DNA of 64,000 nt from Salinibaculum sp. SYNS191 (GCF_037338445.1 NZ_CP147838.1:2170001-2234000); one strand, 5' to 3'; shown: positions 40,736 to 50,058, counted from the stretch's first letter. Notes: generated from the sequence alone by a model not told the origin. Translations and numbers: made by a program.

Positions 40736-43201
40736 TCACTCGCTCCCGTCGTAGGAACTCCCCGTCACTTCCCGAATCCGCTCGGCGGTGACCGCGCCGA
40801 CCCCTTCCGCCTCCTGGAGGTCGTCCTCCTCGGCGGTCATCACCGCCTCGACGCTGCCGAACTCGGCGAGTAGCGACCGCGCGGTGACGGGACCGACCTC
40901 GGCGATGGAGGCGACGACGTACTCCTGTTGCTCGGTCAGCGTCTTCGACTGCTTCTCGCCGTGGACGCTGACCTCGCGGCCGCCGTCGTCCTGTTCGCGC
41001 TCGGCGACGGTCTCCAGCAGGTCCGCCGTCTCGGCCTCGTCGCTCGTGCGCATCACGCTCGCGCCGAAGTCGACGGCCAGCGAGGCCAGCGCCCCGTGGA
41101 TGGCCTTCGGGTGGACGTTGCGCTCGCCGTAGAGGTTCTCGCCCTCCACGACGACGACCGGCCGGGCGTAGTGGCGGGCGGCGTCGCCCACCTGCTCGAA
41201 CATCGAGCGGTCCCCGCCGGTCAGCGTGTCGAGGAAGTCCGCGACGGTCTTGCGCTCGACGACGACGCGGTCCGAGAGGACGTAGTCGCCGACCTCCAGG
41301 GTCTCCAGTCGGGTCTCGATGCCGTCCCTGGTTGAGAGGTCCCGCGCGATAGAAGAGTCCAGTTCCCGCTGGTCGACCACGATTTCAACTGCCTCGTCGT
41401 CGGTCCCCGCCTCGGCGACCACGCCGTCTCCGTCTTCGGTCTCGTCCTCTCCGTCGTCGCCCCCGCCACTCTCGTCCTTCTTCTCGACTGCTTTCCCCGC
41501 GAACGCGTCGAGGCCGGCCTGCCCGTCGTTGCCGGCGGTCGTCCCGCTCGTCGCTTCCTCGCTCTCCTGGGGCGCGTCGCCCGCCGAGTCATCGTTCCCT
41601 CCTTCGTCGTCCTCGTACGCCGCCAGCCCCGCCTGCTCGCTCAGTTCGCCCTCGATTTCGCCGGCGACGTTTTTCAGGCTGCGCAGTTGCTGTTCCATCT
41701 CCTTCTCGTCGCGGCGGGCCTTCCAGAAGTAGGCCTCGTCGCGGGTGTCCTCGGCCAGCAGGACCGTCACCGCGCCTTCGGTCTGGCGGCCGGTTCGGCC
41801 CTTGCGCTGGATGGAGCGGATGGCCGTCGGGACGGGTTCGTAGAACAGCACCAGGTCGACCTCCGGGACGTCCAGGCCCTCCTCGGCGACGGAGGTGGAG
41901 ACCAGCACCTCGAACTCGCCGGCGCGAAAGCGGTCCAGCGTCTCCTGTTGCTCGGTCTGTGTCATCCCCTCGCTGCCGTCGGTGTCGGACTGCCCGACGA
42001 ACTTCTGGGTCTCGAAGTGTGCGCCCAGGAAGTCCGTCAGCGCCTCCGCTGTGTCCCGCGATTCGGTGAAGAGGATGACGCGCTCGCCGTCGTTGATCCC
42101 GAGCGTCTCCGCGATGAGCATCCGGGCGCGGCGGAACTTCGGGTGCAGGTCGTCGTAGTCCCGCGCCTTCCGGACCGCCTCGCGGACCTTCGGCTCCGAG
42201 ACCATCCGCTGGTCGGCCTTCGACGCGCCCGAGGAGCGGGCGGCCTCCTTCTGGCGCTCCATGTACCGCCGGAAGGACTCGACGCTCTGGGTCTCGACGT
42301 AGGTGACGGCAGTGCGCAGTTTCCGGACCTCCGCGAGCATGCTCATCCCCTCGTAGCCCTCGGACTGGTCGTTGTTCATCAGGTCCCGGAGCTGGCCCTG
42401 GATGCGCTGTATCTCCCGCTCGGAGACGTCCGGGCTTGTCTTGTTCGTCACGCCGAGTTCCTTCAGCCGGGTGAGGCGCTGGCGGACGATCTCGTTTATC
42501 GCGTCGCGTATCTCCTCGACCGTCTCCGGGAGGTCGACGCGCTCCCACTCGACGGTGGTCTCGTGGGTGTGCTCGGCCACGTCGGCGTCGTCCTCGGTCA
42601 TCACCTCGACGTCGTGGATGCCGAGGTTCTCGCAGACCTGCAGGATGGCCTCCTCGTCGTCGCCCGGCGAGGCGCTCATGCCGGTCACCAGCGGCTCCTC
42701 GGCGTCTTCGTGGTAGCGCTCGGCGATGTAGTTGTAGGCGTAGTCGCCGGTCGCGCGGTGACACTCGTCGAAGGTGCAGTGGGTGACCCGCGACAGCGAG
42801 ATGCGGTTGCCCACGAGGTCGTTCTCGACGACCTGCGGGGTGGCGACGACGACGCGGGCCTCCTCCCAGAGGTCGGCGCGTTTGGCGGGGCGGACCTCGC
42901 CGGTGAAGACGACGATTTCGTCGTCGGGTACCTCGGCCAGCGCCTCGCGGTAGAAGTCGGCGTGCTGTGAGACGAGCGGCTTCGTCGGGGCCAGCAGGAG
43001 GCTCGTGCCGCCGACGTCGTGGAGCCGGCGGGCGGTGACCAGCAGGCTGACCGTCGTCTTGCCCAGCCCGGTCGGGAGACAGACCAGGGTGTGGTCCCGG
43101 AGGGCGGCCTGGGCCAGCTGGAACTGGTACTCGCGGCGCTCCAGAAGGCCCTCGGCCAGGAACGGCCAGTCGATGTCACCGTCGGCCTCGCTCGTCGCCA
43201 T
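40736..43201 (-). CDS. hef: Hef: SF2 helicase/XPF-type nuclease (FANCM homologue)
   Basis: 821 residues from ATG 43201. The N-terminal helicase has Walker A TGLGKTT, box II FDECHRATGDY and motif VI RKGRTGRQTEGAV. An acidic Gly/Asp/Glu linker (~530-615) carries two QAGL-type PIP-box-like motifs. The C-terminal nuclease has the XPF motif VVVERKTVADFLDTL, and the end has tandem HhH motifs (VGPVTARSLLAEFG, VGAVTAERIREVTG). It processes stalled forks and branched DNA. It probably ends the CBS-glyS-kinase operon, and an HhH tail completes it. Confidence 0.94.
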   Translation of the reverse strand: MATSEADGDIDWPFLAEGLLERREYQFQLAQAALRDHTLVCLPTGLGKTTVSLLVTARRLHDVGGTSLLLAPTKPLVSQHADFYREALAEVPDDEIVVFTGEVRPAKRADLWEEARVVVATPQVVENDLVGNRISLSRVTHCTFDECHRATGDYAYNYIAERYHEDAEEPLVTGMSASPGDDEEAILQVCENLGIHDVEVMTEDDADVAEHTHETTVEWERVDLPETVEEIRDAINEIVRQRLTRLKELGVTNKTSPDVSEREIQRIQGQLRDLMNNDQSEGYEGMSMLAEVRKLRTAVTYVETQSVESFRRYMERQKEAARSSGASKADQRMVSEPKVREAVRKARDYDDLHPKFRRARMLIAETLGINDGERVILFTESRDTAEALTDFLGAHFETQKFVGQSDTDGSEGMTQTEQQETLDRFRAGEFEVLVSTSVAEEGLDVPEVDLVLFYEPVPTAIRSIQRKGRTGRQTEGAVTVLLAEDTRDEAYFWKARRDEKEMEQQLRSLKNVAGEIEGELSEQAGLAAYEDDEGGNDDSAGDAPQESEEATSGTTAGNDGQAGLDAFAGKAVEKKDESGGGDDGEDETEDGDGVVAEAGTDDEAVEIVVDQRELDSSIARDLSTRDGIETRLETLEVGDYVLSDRVVVERKTVADFLDTLTGGDRSMFEQVGDAARHYARPVVVVEGENLYGERNVHPKAIHGALASLAVDFGASVMRTSDEAETADLLETVAEREQDDGGREVSVHGEKQSKTLTEQQEYVVASIAEVGPVTARSLLAEFGSVEAVMTAEEDDLQEAEGVGAVTAERIREVTGSSYDGSE

Positions 43202-43261
43202 TTTCCCCACCTTGCCTTCGATTGCGGTTAAGGGTTCCCGTGGCGGAGTGAAAGTGAACGC

Positions 43262-43834
43262 TCAGAGAAGCGGGGGGAGGTAGGTGAGCGCGAGCCAGCC
43301 GGTCACGCCCGCGCCGACGGGAATCGAGAAGTTGTCGTCGACGACGAACCCGAAGACGCGGGGCTTGACCGCGTCGGCGAAGACGACGACCACCGAGACG
43401 GGGACGGCGGCCCGGAGCGGCATGAGCGGCGCGGTGATGGCGAGACAGACGAGAAAGGTCACGGCCATCACCCACCACGCCTTCCGCGAGTCGACGCTGT
43501 CCACGTCGCCGAGGATGCCGGCGATGGGGTCGGCGATGGTCAACACCAGCAGCGCCGGCACGGCAACCTCGGGAGGAAAGGCGAGCACGACGAGGGCGGC
43601 ACCGACGACCGCCAGCGCGTATCCCGCGGGGTTGTCCTGCTCGTACTCGCGGGTGAGCCGGTCGAAGACCGTCCAGTCGAGCCCCACGTACAGCCGCAAC
43701 ACCTCCAGCACGACGACAGCGACGGCTGCCACAGCCAGCAGGAGCCTGACGTGGGACCACTCGAGCACCCCGACGAGGTACGCCGCCGGGACGAGCGTCC
43801 CGCTGAAGTGGATGAGCCGCCGCGCGTAGCTCAT
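43262..43834 (-). CDS. Dolichol kinase/phytol kinase-family membrane protein
   Basis: 190 residues with about six membrane helices. LIHFSGTLVPAAYLVG opens the protein, and the conserved cytosolic segments TIADPIAGILGD and VFADAVKPRVFGFVVDDNFSIPVGAG (parts: DAVKPR, DDNFSIP) match the SEC59/DGK1/VTE5 CTP-dependent lipid kinases. It may phosphorylate dolichol for N-glycosylation or other isoprenoids. It starts 7 nt after glyS ends, so it is co-transcribed. Confidence 0.85.
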   Translation of the reverse strand: MSYARRLIHFSGTLVPAAYLVGVLEWSHVRLLLAVAAVAVVVLEVLRLYVGLDWTVFDRLTREYEQDNPAGYALAVVGAALVVLAFPPEVAVPALLVLTIADPIAGILGDVDSVDSRKAWWVMAVTFLVCLAITAPLMPLRAAVPVSVVVVFADAVKPRVFGFVVDDNFSIPVGAGVTGWLALTYLPPLL

Positions 43835-43841
43835 GGGGTCG

Positions 43842-45605
43842 CTACAGGTCCTCGAAGGTCAGGTCGCCGTCGCGGAGCGCGGTGAGCGTCCCGGCCAGCT
43901 CGTCGATGGCGACCCGTCGCTGCTCGGTCGAGTCGCGCTCGCGGACCGTGACGGTCCCGGCCTGTGCCCCGTCGCCCTCGCCGTCGCCGAGCGTGTCGTA
44001 GTCGACCGTGACGCAAAACGGCGTGCCGATTTCGTCCTGGCGGCGGTAGCGCCGGCCGATGGCACCCGAATCGTCGTAGGTAACCTCCAGCCCCGCTTCC
44101 CGGAGGCGGCTGGCGAGGTCACGTGCCTCCTCGCCCATTCCGTCCCTGTCCATCAGCGGGAAGACGCCGACTGTCGTGGGGGCCATCTCCGGGGGGAGCG
44201 AGAGGTAACTGCGCTCCTCGCCGTCGACCTCGTCCTCCGCGTAGGCGTGGGCCAGCACCGTGTAGACCAGGCGGCCGACGCCGAAGGAGGGTTCGACGAC
44301 GTGCGGGCGGACGTGCTCGCCGGACTCCGTGACCTCCTCGACGCCGAAGCCGGTCGCCTCGACGTCGACGGTGTAGGCCTCGCCCTCGACGTCGACGGTC
44401 ACTTCGTCGTCGTCGAACGCATCGGGGTCGCGTTCGGCCAGGTCTTCGAGTGCAGCGGCCACGGCGGCGGCGTCGCCGCCGAACTCGGGGCCGAGCACGC
44501 TCATGTCGGGGTCGACGGTCGGGCGCTCGACGGTGACGGGTTCGTCGTACTGCTTGAACACCGAGAAGTCCTCCCCGGAGTGTTCCTCGTGTTTCTTCAG
44601 GTCGTAGTCGCCGCGGTAGGCGAAGCCGGTAATCTCGACCCAGTCGCCGCCGAGTTCGGACTCGGCGTCCCAGCAGTCGGAGGCGTAGTGGGCGAGTTCG
44701 CCCGGGAGGTGCTGGCGGTAGCGAAAGCGGTCCATGTCGACGCCGACCCGCTCGTACCAGGCCGTCGACAGGCCCAGGTAGAAGGCCACCCAGTCGGAGG
44801 TGACGACGCCCTCGTCGATAGCTTCGCGGACGGTCAGTTCCCGAATCCCGCCGTCCTCGGCGTCCTGCTGTTCGGCGGAGTACAGCGGGAGCACCACGTC
44901 CTCGACCCGGGAGAGCGGCGGTTCGTCCTCCTCGGGGTCGATGAAGTGTTCGAGTTCGGCCTGGGTGAACTCGCGGACGCGGATGAGGCCCTTCCGCGGG
45001 CTAATCTCGTTGCGGTAGGCCTTCCCGATCTGTGCGACGCCGAAGGGCAACTGGTTCCGGGCGTACTCCGCGAGTTGCGGGAACTCGACGAAGATACCCT
45101 GGGCGGTCTCCGGGCGGAGGTAGCCCGGTGAGGACGAGCCCGGCCCGATGTTCGTCTCGAACATGAGGTTGAAGTCCTCGACGGGTTCGCCGGCGAGTTC
45201 GGTGCCGCAGTCCGGACAGACCAGGTCGTGTTCGGCGATGATTTCGGCTATCTCCTCGGTGGAGATGGACTCGGCCTCCTCGATGTCGGTGTTGTCCTCG
45301 ACGAGGTGGTCGGCCCGGTGGCTCGCGCCACACTCCGGGCACTCGATGATCATGTCGTCGAAGCCGTCGAGGTGCCCCGAGGCCTCGAAGACGGCTTCGG
45401 GCATCACGTCGGGCGCGGAAATCTCCATGTGACCCTCGCGGGTGACGTAGCGGTCCCGCCAGGCGTCCTCCAGGTTCTCCTTCAGCGTCGCGCCCTGCGG
45501 GCCGTAGGTGTAGAAGCCGGAGACGCCCCCGTAGGCACCGGCAGACTGCAGGAAGAAACCACGGCGTTTCGCCAGCTCGGTCAGGCGCGCGCCCTCGTCG
45601 CTCAT
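43842..45605 (-). CDS. glyS: Glycyl-tRNA synthetase
   Basis: 587 residues from ATG 45605, the alpha2-type class II enzyme of archaea and eukaryotes. Motif 1 lies near GFFLQSAGAYGGVSGFYTYGP, motif 2 in GVAQIGKAYRNEISPRKGLIRVREFTQ (conserved RNE and FTQ), and motif 3 in VEPSFGVGRL. An inserted zinc ribbon-like CPECG...CPDCG is in residues 91-145. The C-terminal anticodon-binding domain is APTTVGVFPLMD onward. Its start overlaps the CBS gene stop by 4 nt. Confidence 0.94.
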   Translation of the reverse strand: MSDEGARLTELAKRRGFFLQSAGAYGGVSGFYTYGPQGATLKENLEDAWRDRYVTREGHMEISAPDVMPEAVFEASGHLDGFDDMIIECPECGASHRADHLVEDNTDIEEAESISTEEIAEIIAEHDLVCPDCGTELAGEPVEDFNLMFETNIGPGSSSPGYLRPETAQGIFVEFPQLAEYARNQLPFGVAQIGKAYRNEISPRKGLIRVREFTQAELEHFIDPEEDEPPLSRVEDVVLPLYSAEQQDAEDGGIRELTVREAIDEGVVTSDWVAFYLGLSTAWYERVGVDMDRFRYRQHLPGELAHYASDCWDAESELGGDWVEITGFAYRGDYDLKKHEEHSGEDFSVFKQYDEPVTVERPTVDPDMSVLGPEFGGDAAAVAAALEDLAERDPDAFDDDEVTVDVEGEAYTVDVEATGFGVEEVTESGEHVRPHVVEPSFGVGRLVYTVLAHAYAEDEVDGEERSYLSLPPEMAPTTVGVFPLMDRDGMGEEARDLASRLREAGLEVTYDDSGAIGRRYRRQDEIGTPFCVTVDYDTLGDGEGDGAQAGTVTVRERDSTEQRRVAIDELAGTLTALRDGDLTFEDL

Positions 45606-46447
45606 ACTCCCTCCAGCAGGTCGATGTCCCGGACGATGCCCGAGAGGCGGTCGCCGCTGACCATCGGAATCTGCTCGATGTCGTGCTCTATCATCAGCTG
45701 GGCGGCGTCCTGGGCGGTCCGGGTGCTGCTGACGGTCACCATGTCGCTGGTCATGAACTCCCGGACGGGTTCGGCGGGAATCTCGACGTTCCGGGTCGGC
45801 ATGTAGCGGTTGCCGACCGCCTTGATGCCCTCCCAGGCCCACTCGTCGTCCTCGCCGGCGATGGACTCGCCGGTGTCGGCCTCGCCCTCGACGACGCGGG
45901 CGACTTCCAGGATGTCGACCTCGGTGAGGATGCCGGACAGGTCGCCCTCCTCGTCGAGGACGACGCCGTAGGGCACGCGGGCGAAGAAGAGCTCGCGCTC
46001 GGCGACCGGCAGCGGTGCCCCCTCGTAGACGCTGTTGATGTCCCGCCGGGCGAGTCCGCCGACCTCGGTCTCGCCGTTCAGGTTGCCGTTGGCGATGGCG
46101 CGGACCACGTCCGTCACGGTGACGATCCCTTCGAGGGTGCCGTCGACGACCGGGATGCGGCGCTCGTCCTCGGCGAGCATCAGGGCGGCCACGTCCGCGA
46201 GGTCGGTGTCGGCGGTGGTGGTGGGCACCTCCTCGGTGAGCAGGGCGAGCTGGTCCTCGTCGGGCTCCTCGATGAGCGCGTCGCGGGAGACGATACCGCG
46301 GAAGACCTCGCCGTCGTCGGTCTGCTTGATGACCGGGACCGACGAGAACTGCCTGTCCTGGAGATAGTCGAGGACGTCGTCACGCGTCCCCGGTATCTCG
46401 ACGGTGACGACCTCCTCTCGGGGCGTCATGACGTCTGCAACGTTCAT
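45602..46447 (-). CDS. Four-CBS-domain protein
   Basis: 281 residues from ATG 46447. Four CBS repeats pack as two Bateman modules: VADVMTPREEVVTVEI..., TTADTDLADVAALM..., INSVYEGAPLPV region and MTSDMVTVSSTRTAQDAAQLM (each shown in part). These bind adenosyl ligands (AMP, ATP, SAM). In haloarchaea a CBS protein upstream of glyS is common, but no enzymatic partner is proven. It heads the operon, and its end overlaps glyS by 4 nt, so coupling to glyS is likely. Confidence 0.88.
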   Translation of the reverse strand: MNVADVMTPREEVVTVEIPGTRDDVLDYLQDRQFSSVPVIKQTDDGEVFRGIVSRDALIEEPDEDQLALLTEEVPTTTADTDLADVAALMLAEDERRIPVVDGTLEGIVTVTDVVRAIANGNLNGETEVGGLARRDINSVYEGAPLPVAERELFFARVPYGVVLDEEGDLSGILTEVDILEVARVVEGEADTGESIAGEDDEWAWEGIKAVGNRYMPTRNVEIPAEPVREFMTSDMVTVSSTRTAQDAAQLMIEHDIEQIPMVSGDRLSGIVRDIDLLEGV

Positions 46448-46541
46448 ACTGCCACCTACTCCACGCCCCACCCACTAAGTCCTTACACTTCGCCCCGGGG
46501 CGGGGCGGTCACCGGCGCACGGCCGCGACGACTCCGGGGTT

Positions 46542-46567
46542 CCCGTCCTCGGGCATCTCGGGACGGG
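46542..46567. repeat. 7-bp stem-loop in the divergent promoter region
   Basis: CCCGTCC (46542-46548) pairs with GGACGGG (46561-46567). A perfect palindrome CGCCCCGGGGCG lies 40 nt to the left (46492-46503). Both are upstream of the CBS-glyS operon and may be regulatory; no factor is recognised. Confidence 0.35.
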
Positions 46568-46641
46568 TCCGCCCGCCGTCTGACGCCCGTCCGACGCCGT
46601 CGCCGGACCTTCGGGTGATTGTCCACACCCCCTTTCGGAGG

Positions 46642-46649
46642 CTTTATGT
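46642..46649 (+). promoter_or_regulatory. TATA box for the small protein gene at 46673
   Basis: CTTTATGT lies 24-31 nt before ATG 46673, supporting that start rather than the ATG at 46661. Confidence 0.5.
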
Positions 46650-46672
46650 ACCAGTGTTACATGTTGACACGC

Positions 46673-46840
46673 ATGGAGCCGGATACGGTTGTCCCGTCGG
46701 AGGTGGCAGCGGACGCGGAAGTCATGGCCTCGGTCGAGAAGGGACCGACAGCCCAGTTCATCATCGCGGACATCAGTCAGGACGACGCGTTCGTAACACT
46801 CCCGCTCGACGACGCTGCCTCGCTCCCGGCCTGGCGCTGA
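46673..46840 (+). CDS. Small acidic protein (55 aa)
   Basis: 55 residues: MEPDTVVPSEVAADAEVM, a strand-rich middle (AQFIIADISQDDAFVTLP) and LDDAASLPAW at the end. No cysteines, no membrane helix. The pattern resembles a small family seen in many haloarchaea with no known role. A good promoter precedes it. Confidence 0.65.
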   Translation: MEPDTVVPSEVAADAEVMASVEKGPTAQFIIADISQDDAFVTLPLDDAASLPAWR

Positions 46841-47001
46841 CCGTCCGGCCACGTTCTCGCAGCCGTCGCCCGGGAGCGGCGACGCCGGTCTGCTGTGTGT
46901 GCCATTGACAATCCCGAACCTCCGGAGAACAACCGCCCTGGGGCCCGAGCGGCCGCGACGATAAAACAAGCGTTATGCCGACCCCCTCACTTTCCTCGGG
47001 C

Positions 47002-48591
47002 ATGAAGGTACTCGTCACTGACCCCATCGCGGACGCCGGGATTCAGCGCCTGCGCGACGCCGGCCACGAGGTAGAGACAGCCTACGACGTGGAGGGACAG
47101 GACCTCCTCGACGCCGTCGCGGACGCCAACGCGCTCATCGTGCGCTCGGGCACCGAGGTCACCGCCGAGGTGTTCGACGCCGCGCCCGACCTCGTCATCG
47201 TCGGCCGCGCCGGCATCGGCGTGGACAACATCGACATCGACGCCGCCACGGAACACGGCGTCATCGTCGCGAACGCCCCCGAGGGCAACGTTCGCGCCGC
47301 CGCCGAACACACCGTCGCGATGACGTTCGCGACGGCCCGCTCCATCCCGCAGGCCCACAACCGCCTCACCGGCGGCGAGTGGGCGAAAGGTGACTTCCTC
47401 GGGACGGAGGTCAACAACAAGACGCTGGGCGTCGTCGGCTTCGGCCGCGTCGGCCAGGAGGTCGCAAAGCGGCTGGGCAACGTCGGGATGGACCTCGTCG
47501 CCTTCGACCCCTACATCAGCGAGGACCGCGCCGCCCAGCTCGGGGCCGAACTCGTCGACGACTTAGACGAGTGCATCGACCGGGCGGACTTCCTGACTAT
47601 CCACACGCCGCTGACCGACGAGACTGAGAACATGATAAGCGAGGAACGCCTCGCGCAACTGGAGGGCGGCTACGTCATCAACTGCGCCCGCGGCGGCATC
47701 GTCGACGAGCCCGCCCTCGCCGAGGCCGTCGAGGACGGCGTCCTCCGCGGGGCCGCAGTCGACGTCTTCGCCGACGAGCCCGTCTCGCCGGACAACCCGC
47801 TGCTGTCCGTCGAGGACGTCATCGTGACGCCCCACCTGGGCGCCTCCACGGAGGCCGCACAGGAGAACGTCGCCACGTCCACGGCCGACCAGGTCGTCGC
47901 CGCGTTCAACGACGAGCCGGTCATCAACGCCCTGAACGCGCCCTCGGTCGACGAGAGCGCGTTCCCGAAGATTCAGCCCTACATCGACCTCGCGGACACG
48001 GCCGGCAAAATCGCCGTCCAGCTGTTCGACGACCGCGTCGAGGAGGTCGAAATCGAGTACGCCGGCGACATCGCCGAGGAGGACGTCGACCTCGTGACCG
48101 CCAGCGCCCTGAAGGGCGTCTTCCAGCCCCTGGAGTGGCAAGTCAACGCCGTCAACGCCCCACAGATTGCGGAGGAGCGGGGCATCGACGTCTCGGAGAC
48201 CAAGTCCCACCAGTCCGAGGACTTCCAGTCGCTCGTGACGGTGACCGTCGGCAACGACGACGGCAGCATCTCCGTCTGCGGGACGCAGTTCGCGGGCGAC
48301 GACCCCCGCATCGTCCGCATCGACGGGTACCGCGTCGACGCCGTCCCCCACGGCCACATGCTCGTCGCGCGCAACGAGGACATCCCCGGCGTCATCGGGT
48401 TCATCGGCAGCGTCCTCGGCGAACACGAGCTCAACATCGCGGGGATGTTCAACGGCCGCGAGACCATCGGCGGCGAGGCGCTGTCGGTCTACAACCTCGA
48501 CGACCCGGTCCCGACGGACGTGCTGGACGAACTCAACGCCGACGAGCGCATCATCGAGACGAAGTACATCTCGCTGGACAACGGCGAGTAA
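47002..48591 (+). CDS. serA: D-3-phosphoglycerate dehydrogenase
   Basis: 529 residues from ATG 47002, the long three-domain form. The N-terminal substrate domain has VRSGTEVTAEVFDAAP. The NAD domain has GVVGFGRVGQEVAKRLG. The catalytic His/Glu pair lies in TPHLGASTEAAQ. An intervening domain and a C-terminal ACT domain (VARNEDIPGVIGFIGSVLG) follow, allowing serine feedback. It oxidises 3-phosphoglycerate, the first step of serine synthesis. serB for the last step is at 26 kb. Confidence 0.93.
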   Translation: MKVLVTDPIADAGIQRLRDAGHEVETAYDVEGQDLLDAVADANALIVRSGTEVTAEVFDAAPDLVIVGRAGIGVDNIDIDAATEHGVIVANAPEGNVRAAAEHTVAMTFATARSIPQAHNRLTGGEWAKGDFLGTEVNNKTLGVVGFGRVGQEVAKRLGNVGMDLVAFDPYISEDRAAQLGAELVDDLDECIDRADFLTIHTPLTDETENMISEERLAQLEGGYVINCARGGIVDEPALAEAVEDGVLRGAAVDVFADEPVSPDNPLLSVEDVIVTPHLGASTEAAQENVATSTADQVVAAFNDEPVINALNAPSVDESAFPKIQPYIDLADTAGKIAVQLFDDRVEEVEIEYAGDIAEEDVDLVTASALKGVFQPLEWQVNAVNAPQIAEERGIDVSETKSHQSEDFQSLVTVTVGNDDGSISVCGTQFAGDDPRIVRIDGYRVDAVPHGHMLVARNEDIPGVIGFIGSVLGEHELNIAGMFNGRETIGGEALSVYNLDDPVPTDVLDELNADERIIETKYISLDNGE

Positions 48592-48593
48592 GG

Positions 48594-49394
48594 TCAGTCG
48601 TCGGTGTAGCTTCCCGAGCGCTCTGTTTTCGTCTCCTCGTCGAGGCTGTCGCCGCGCCAGGTCGTCCAGTCGTACAGCCGCTCGACTTCCCCGCCCTGCT
48701 GGCGGATGGCGACGGCGGTGGTGAACAGGAACCCGCCGACCAGCACCGTCCCGACCAGCCACAGCGCGTCGACGGCCGCGCCGAGTCCGGCGTACCCGCC
48801 GACGACGTCGGCGAAGACGACGACGGTCACGGCGATGACGGCCGGCAGGAGGTTCCTGACCAGCGCGGCGATGCTCGTCCCCTCGTGCTTGCGGACCGCG
48901 AGGACGCTGTAGTACAGCGCCCACAGCGACGCCCCGACCCAGCCGACCACGACGACGAGGTGGGCCCACCCCTGGTCGACCAGGAACCCGAACCACCACG
49001 AGCCGACGAAGCCGGTGACGACTAGGTGGTCGACCCACGCGGGCAGCGCCCGCGGCGACTGGCTCGCCGCGTAGCCCGTGAAGTACAGGTGCCGGATACC
49101 GAGGGCCACGAAGAGGATGAAAAACAGCGTCGCCCCCTCGGCGAACGTCCCGGCCCACGCGAGGTCGGTCAGCGTGTCGACGACGCCGGCGAGTCCGTAG
49201 AGGACACCGGCGGCGATGCCGACGCCGAGCAGGAGCCAGCTTCGGGTATCGCTCTCCGCGAGCACGTGCGAGACGTACTGGGAGAGGTAGTACAGCAGGA
49301 CTGCCGACCCCAGCGCGACCACGGCGTACGCCAGTAGCCGCGCCAGTGCGACGGTCTCTCCGGCGTGAGATGTCGCTGCGGATAGACTCATCAT
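48594..49394 (-). CDS. Seven-helix membrane protein, function unknown
   Basis: 266 residues from ATG 49394 (ATG 49391 is equally possible), with a TATA box (49417-49424) 23-30 nt upstream. Seven hydrophobic helices are evenly spaced, then a polar tail ending in an acidic-basic stretch (WRGDSLDEETKTERSG). The size resembles microbial rhodopsins, but the seventh helix (VDALWLVGTVLVGGFLFTT) has no Lys for retinal. It is not recognised otherwise. It is convergent with serA, 2 nt apart. Confidence 0.7.
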   Translation of the reverse strand: MMSLSAATSHAGETVALARLLAYAVVALGSAVLLYYLSQYVSHVLAESDTRSWLLLGVGIAAGVLYGLAGVVDTLTDLAWAGTFAEGATLFFILFVALGIRHLYFTGYAASQSPRALPAWVDHLVVTGFVGSWWFGFLVDQGWAHLVVVVGWVGASLWALYYSVLAVRKHEGTSIAALVRNLLPAVIAVTVVVFADVVGGYAGLGAAVDALWLVGTVLVGGFLFTTAVAIRQQGGEVERLYDWTTWRGDSLDEETKTERSGSYTDD

Positions 49395-49416
49395 ATCGAG
49401 AGGAGACCGCGTCCGG

Positions 49417-49424
49417 ATATAAAT
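49417..49424 (-). promoter_or_regulatory. TATA box of the 7-TM gene
   Basis: On the minus strand ATTTATAT sits 23-30 nt before the ATG at 49394, typical of a leaderless gene. Confidence 0.6.
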
Positions 49425-49591
49425 TGCCAGCCGATTCCCACGCAGTGGGGACGTTCGCGTCGGCGACCTGTCGACAGATTGCGATTCGGTGTCGGTGTGG
49501 TTACACTATCTGTCCGTCGGTCGCCGGAGACGGCCGGCGGGGCGGCGGCGGTCCCACACCTCTTTCCGCCTCGGCGCGCACCCTGTCGGGT

Positions 49592-49741
49592 ATGGGACTG
49601 AAAGACCGCCTGCTGGACGCCGTGGCGTCCCTGTTCGCGCCGACGATGGACCATCCGACCCGGGGCGGCATGACCGGCGACGCCGACCAGACCGAGGACG
49701 GGGGCGAGGACGAGGAGGAGGAGGACGACCGCGCGGAGTAG
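49592..49741 (+). CDS. Small highly acidic protein (49 aa)
   Basis: 49 residues: MGLKDRLLDAVASLFAPTMDHP, an amphipathic helix that could touch the membrane, then an acidic tail of Asp and Glu (GEDEEEEDD). No function is recognised. Composition and codon use are those of a coding sequence, but the support is limited to that. Confidence 0.5.
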   Translation: MGLKDRLLDAVASLFAPTMDHPTRGGMTGDADQTEDGGEDEEEEDDRAE

Positions 49742-49755
49742 CGGGAACGTCGGCG

Positions 49756-50058
49756 TCAGTCGTCGGCGGGGGGCGCGTCGGGCCGACCGGCCGTCGGTAC
49801 CGCGACGGTGCCGTCACGGTCCTGGTGCTGGAGAATCTGCTCGTACCGCGCGACCGTCTCCTGGAGGCGTTGCTCCGCCCGGTCGAGTTCTCGTTCGAGG
49901 CGCTGCACCCGGGCTTCGAGTGCGATGCTCCGCAGTCGGTAGTAGGTCGCCACTCCCTTGATGGCCCGGTCCGTCCGCAGGTCCGCACCGTCCGGACGGT
50001 CGGACGCCGTCAACTTCCACGCTGGGGAGCCGCGACCCTCTATGGGACTTTCTGACAT
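49756..50058 (-). CDS. Coiled-coil protein (100 aa)
   Basis: 100 residues. Residues ~42-80 form a clear coiled coil (LRSIALEARVQRLERELDRAE...), preceded by AIKGVATYYRLR. No signal peptide or membrane helix. The function is unknown; conserved homologues in other haloarchaea would be expected from the regular heptads. It is convergent with the small acidic protein gene, 14 nt apart. Confidence 0.6.
   Translation of the reverse strand: MSESPIEGRGSPAWKLTASDRPDGADLRTDRAIKGVATYYRLRSIALEARVQRLERELDRAEQRLQETVARYEQILQHQDRDGTVAVPTAGRPDAPPADD

Noticed and set aside
48594..49394. Bacteriorhodopsin-like protein
   Set aside because: Seven helices fit, but the helix 7 Schiff-base Lys is absent and no rhodopsin motifs are seen.
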